Shown here: piece by piece, positions 61,021 to 64,000 of the stretch
How the letters are laid out: each line of letters begins with the position of its first letter
Numbering within the stretch: position 1 is the first letter of the stretch
Assembly: GCF_000283155.1 (NCBI RefSeq)
Contig: NW_004454207.1
Span: 1,111,575-1,175,574 of the forward strand
Direction of reading: 5' to 3'
From: Ceratotherium simum simum
Taxonomy: Eukaryota; Chordata; Mammalia; Perissodactyla; Rhinocerotidae
Length of the DNA: 64,000 nt
The notes under the pieces: model-generated
Seen by the model: only the letters and a program-made list of their open reading frames with translations
What the model was told of the DNA's origin: nothing
Database searches by the model: none
Translations under genes and position numbers: made by a program

Positions 61021-61473
61021 TGTCATGTGTGTTGATTTAAACAGAATAAAATCAAATAAGACACTCATTATGGCTAAGATGACATGTGACGTCTCTGCAG
61101 AGCAGCTCATTTATTCATATATGGGCAGATTCACTGCTCACCCTAGGAATGGATTTCGGAACAAGATTATCTAAAAGATACAGGGATGGATGCTGAAGTA
61201 ATGTTACCCCCAACTGGAGAACTCAATCCCAAATCACATATTTACAAATCAGCAGGAAATAAAGCAAGCCTTAAGGATAGATGAATATCATATTTAGGAG
61301 ATGGAGAACTCTATACTGAAAATTCTTAGGCAAAACAGAATAGGCAACAATGACAAAAAATACCAAAGTGAATTCCTTTCCACTTTCTCATTTCAATGCT
61401 ACATTGACAACATTTTGTTACATCAATTGCACCTAACATTTTGCAGAAGTCTCCTTTCAATGAGATTCTTCTC

Positions 61474-62917
61474 CCTGATTTCAAAATGAACTACAAAGCT
61501 ATAGTAACCAAAACAGCATGGCACAGGCACAAAAAAAGACACACAGATCAATGGAACAGAATCGAGAACCCAGAAATAAACCCACACATCTATGGACAGC
61601 TAATTTTCGACAAGGGAGCCAAGAACATACAATGGAGAAAGGAAAGTCTCTTCAATAAATGGTGTTGGGAAAACTGGACAGCCACATGCAAAAGAATGAA
61701 AGTAGACCATTATCTTACACCATACACAAAAATTAACTAAAAATGAATTAAAGATTTGAATGTAAGACCTGAAACCATGAAACTTCTAGAAGAAAACATA
61801 GGCAGTACACTCTTCGACAATAGTCTTAGCAGCATATTTTCAAGCACCGTGTCTGACTGGGCAAGGGAAACAATAGAAAAAATAAACAACTGGGACTACA
61901 TCAAACTAAAATGTTTCTGCACAGCAAAGGAAACCATCAACAAAACGAAAAGACAACCTAACAATTGGGAGAAGATATTTGCAAACCATATATCTGATAA
62001 GGGGTTAATATCCAAAAAATATGAAGAACTTTTACACCTCAACAACAAAAAAATGAACAACCCAATTAAAAAATGGGCAAAAGATCTGAACAGACATTTC
62101 TCCAAAGGAGATGAGATATGCAGATGGCCAACAGGCACATGAAAAGATGTTCAACATCATTAACTATCAGGGAAATGCAAATCGAAACTACAATGAGATA
62201 TCACCTCACTCCTGTCAGAATGGCTATAATTAACAAGACAGGAAACAACAAGTGTTGGAGAGGATGTGGAGAGAAGGGAACTCTCATACACTGCTGGTGG
62301 GAGTGCAAACTGGTGCAGCCACTATGGAAAACAGTATGGAGATTCCTCAAAAAATTAAGAATAGAACTACCATAGGATCCAGCTTATTCCACTGCTGGGT
62401 ATTTATACAAAGAACAAGAAAACACGAATGGGTAAAGATACATGCACCCCTATGTTCATTGCAGCATTATTCACAATAGCCAAGCCTTGGAAGCAACCTA
62501 GGTGTCCGTCAAGGGATGAATAGATAAAGATGTGGTATATATACACAATGGAATAATACTACTCAGCCATAAGAAACGATGAAGTCCAGCCATTTGTGAC
62601 AACATGGACCTTGATGGTATTATGCTAAGCGAAATAAGTCAGAGGGAGAAAGTCTCATACCATATGATCTCACTCATAAGTAGAAGATAAAAACAACAAC
62701 AAACAATCACATAGAGACAGAGATTGGATTAGTGGTTACCAGAGGGGAAGGGGGAAGGGAGGAGGGCGAAAGGGATAATTTGGCACATGCGTGTGGTGAT
62801 GGATTGTCTTTGGGTGGTGAACATGATGTAATCTACACAGAAATTGAAATATAATGATGTACCCCTTAAATTTATATAATGTTATAAACCAATGTTACTG
62901 CAATAAAAAAAGAAAAC
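61474..62917 (+). mobile_element. 5'-truncated L1 with target-site duplication
   Basis: A 1444-bp L1 tail contains the last part of ORF2 and the 3' UTR. Recognisable ORF2 blocks include [23 protein letters not shown] and [11 protein letters not shown]. The frame is broken by a stop near 61738, a frameshift near 62120 and further breaks near 62380, so it is inactive. A perfect 12-bp duplication, gagattcttctc, flanks it at 61462-61473 and 62918-62929. The 3' end has the G-rich tract and A-rich tail shared with the other young L1 ends here. Confidence 0.92.
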
Positions 62918-63392
62918 GAGATTCTTCTCTAATAGGAAAGGAAAATAACTTTCTAAAAATGACATTAGACTTAATAAACTTATTACCTTAATGAATTTTG
63001 AGTATCACCAAATATATAAACATCAGTCACCTGTAATCCATCCCCAAAATGTGAGCTGTTGACTATAAGCCTCAGTTTCAGTTTATGATAATTTATCTTA
63101 TTAAACTCTTTCAATAGGTAGTTCAAAATCAGCATGAATAATCATACTACTTCAACCTAAGTGGGGAAAGGCAATTTATACATTTTCAATAGAAGGCTGG
63201 TAGTTAACTCATATAAACCTTTACTTGTAGTGCAAATGAGCAGGCAAGCTCTTTTAAACAAAAACGTATGCATCTACATTACTAGACTGCAGAAAAAGTC
63301 TAGCTTTAATAATATCCTGGGAATATCTGCTTCAAAAGCGAAATTAGTTCAGATGCAAGAGGTGATAAATTTTGGAACAAATTCTATAATGA

Positions 63393-63816
63393 CCAGCAGT
63401 TCTCTAACCTGGTTGCACATTCGAGTCACTTGATGTATACCTCAATTTTAAAAGAAGGAAAAAGAAAAAAAGAGAATTACTTGGTGTAGTTTTCAAAAAT
63501 ACTCATGCCCACGCCCTCCTCCAGACCAGCGAGGTCTGCTAGACATTTCGAGGATGATAGAAATTTTTGTTACCTGTACTGTCTGACATGGTGGCCGCCA
63601 GCCACCCATGGCTAATGAGCACTTCATATATGGCTAGTGAAACAGAATCATTGACTTTTTAATTTTATAGTCACAGTGGCTAGTGGCTGCTGTATTGGAC
63701 AGGACAGGTACAGATAAAATCAGTTAGACTCTTTAGGGTTGGGGCTCAGGCACTGGTAGGTTTACAAAGCTCTCCAGAGGATTCTAATGTGCAATCCAGG
63801 ATGAGAACCATTGTAA
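63393..63816 (+). mobile_element. MER5 element interrupted by a palindromic hAT-like element
   Basis: The left part (cagcagttctctaacctggt, actcatgcccacgccctcct) and right part (gggttggggctcaggcactg, gaggattctaatgtgcaatc, aggatgagaaccattg) together make one MER5. Between them, 63571-63605 and 63676-63710 form 35-bp inverted arms (25 of 35 paired) of a second element. Confidence 0.6.
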
Positions 63817-64000
63817 TGGCCTGGCATTAAAGAAACCATCAGGTGTGGCAAATTCCTTGCCCTTTTTTCATAAGGTATTACTTTTCTCCAAATTCCACTA
63901 AGCATTTGCCATACATGCACCTTTGCCTCTTTTCCTCCTGCCTCCACTCCTCCTTTCTTGCACCCCTCCACACTCCCATGCGATAGGTGTGCTATCTATA

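Larger units (their letters stand above)
46366..64000 (-). other. ARHGAP6: ARHGAP6 intron 1 (partial)
   Basis: More than 17.6 kb of the intron lie upstream of exon 2. In other mammals this intron is very long and carries AMELX on the opposite strand. No amelogenin-like Pro/Gln/His-rich exon occurs here, so AMELX should lie further right. Repeats are listed separately. Unassigned stretches include 46380-46730, 49700-51460, 51580-52010, 53340-54000, 55270-56090, 56850-57510, 57770-59990, 60210-60690 and 62930-63390. Confidence 0.8.

Noticed and set aside
61441..62479. A chain of plus-strand open frames resembling a gene
   Set aside because: They are the broken ORF2 end of the truncated L1 at 61474-62917.
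46366..64000. AMELX on the plus strand
   Set aside because: No amelogenin signal-peptide exon or Pro/Gln/His-rich exon was found in any frame.
1..64000. tRNA genes suggested by box-B-like ggttcg motifs
   Set aside because: All such motifs lie in the tRNA-derived heads of ERE SINEs, with degenerate arms and SINE tails.
1..64000. A previously undescribed multi-gene system
   Set aside because: All coding sequence belongs to one known mammalian gene or to transposon fossils. I see no other gene cluster.

Overview
This is mammalian genomic DNA holding the central part of one large gene, ARHGAP6, on the minus strand, set in repeat-rich introns. Five SINEs match the tRNA-derived ERE family of horses, rhinos and tapirs (a conserved head reading ggccggcc..ggtggc..aagcggttaag and a tail ending in cctcaca + poly-A). 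The genome is therefore most likely perissodactyl, probably an equid; the exact species cannot be told from the sequence. ARHGAP6 is X-linked in eutherians (human Xp22.2), so the window is probably X-chromosomal. No prokaryotic genes, CRISPR arrays or operons are present.

Eight consecutive coding exons were rebuilt from splice sites and reading phase. In transcription order (high to low coordinate) they are 46206-46365, 24495-24566, 17410-17666, 15232-15427, 11283-11338, 8603-8753, 7401-7549 and 656-835. All have AG acceptors and GT donors. Their phases join perfectly into 1221 nt, or 407 uninterrupted codons. By the human gene model these are exons 2-9. They encode the part just after the long first exon, a basic and Ser-rich linker, and the complete RhoGAP domain with its arginine finger, conserved Lys/Arg pair and Asn. 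The first coding exon lies to the right of position 64000 and the C-terminal exons lie left of position 1.

Everything else is intron. Positions 836-46205 are the seven introns between these exons. Positions 46366-64000 are the start-proximal intron, which in other mammals also hosts AMELX on the opposite strand; AMELX is not seen here. The introns contain a dense layer of fossils: MIR, L2, MER20, MER5, another hAT-like family, MaLR solo LTRs and old L1 ends. On top of these sit younger perissodactyl L1 3' ends and the five ERE SINEs, all of which have recognisable target-site duplications.

The most interesting local features are four. An antisense ERE SINE has a duplicated target site overlapping the splice donor of exon 9. 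The exon 9 reading frame stays open for 71 codons into that SINE. An unusually repeat-poor stretch at about 58.0-59.2 kb could be an alternative ARHGAP6 first exon or regulatory element. Several transposon-in-transposon nests are also present. I did not find a new multi-gene system in this window.
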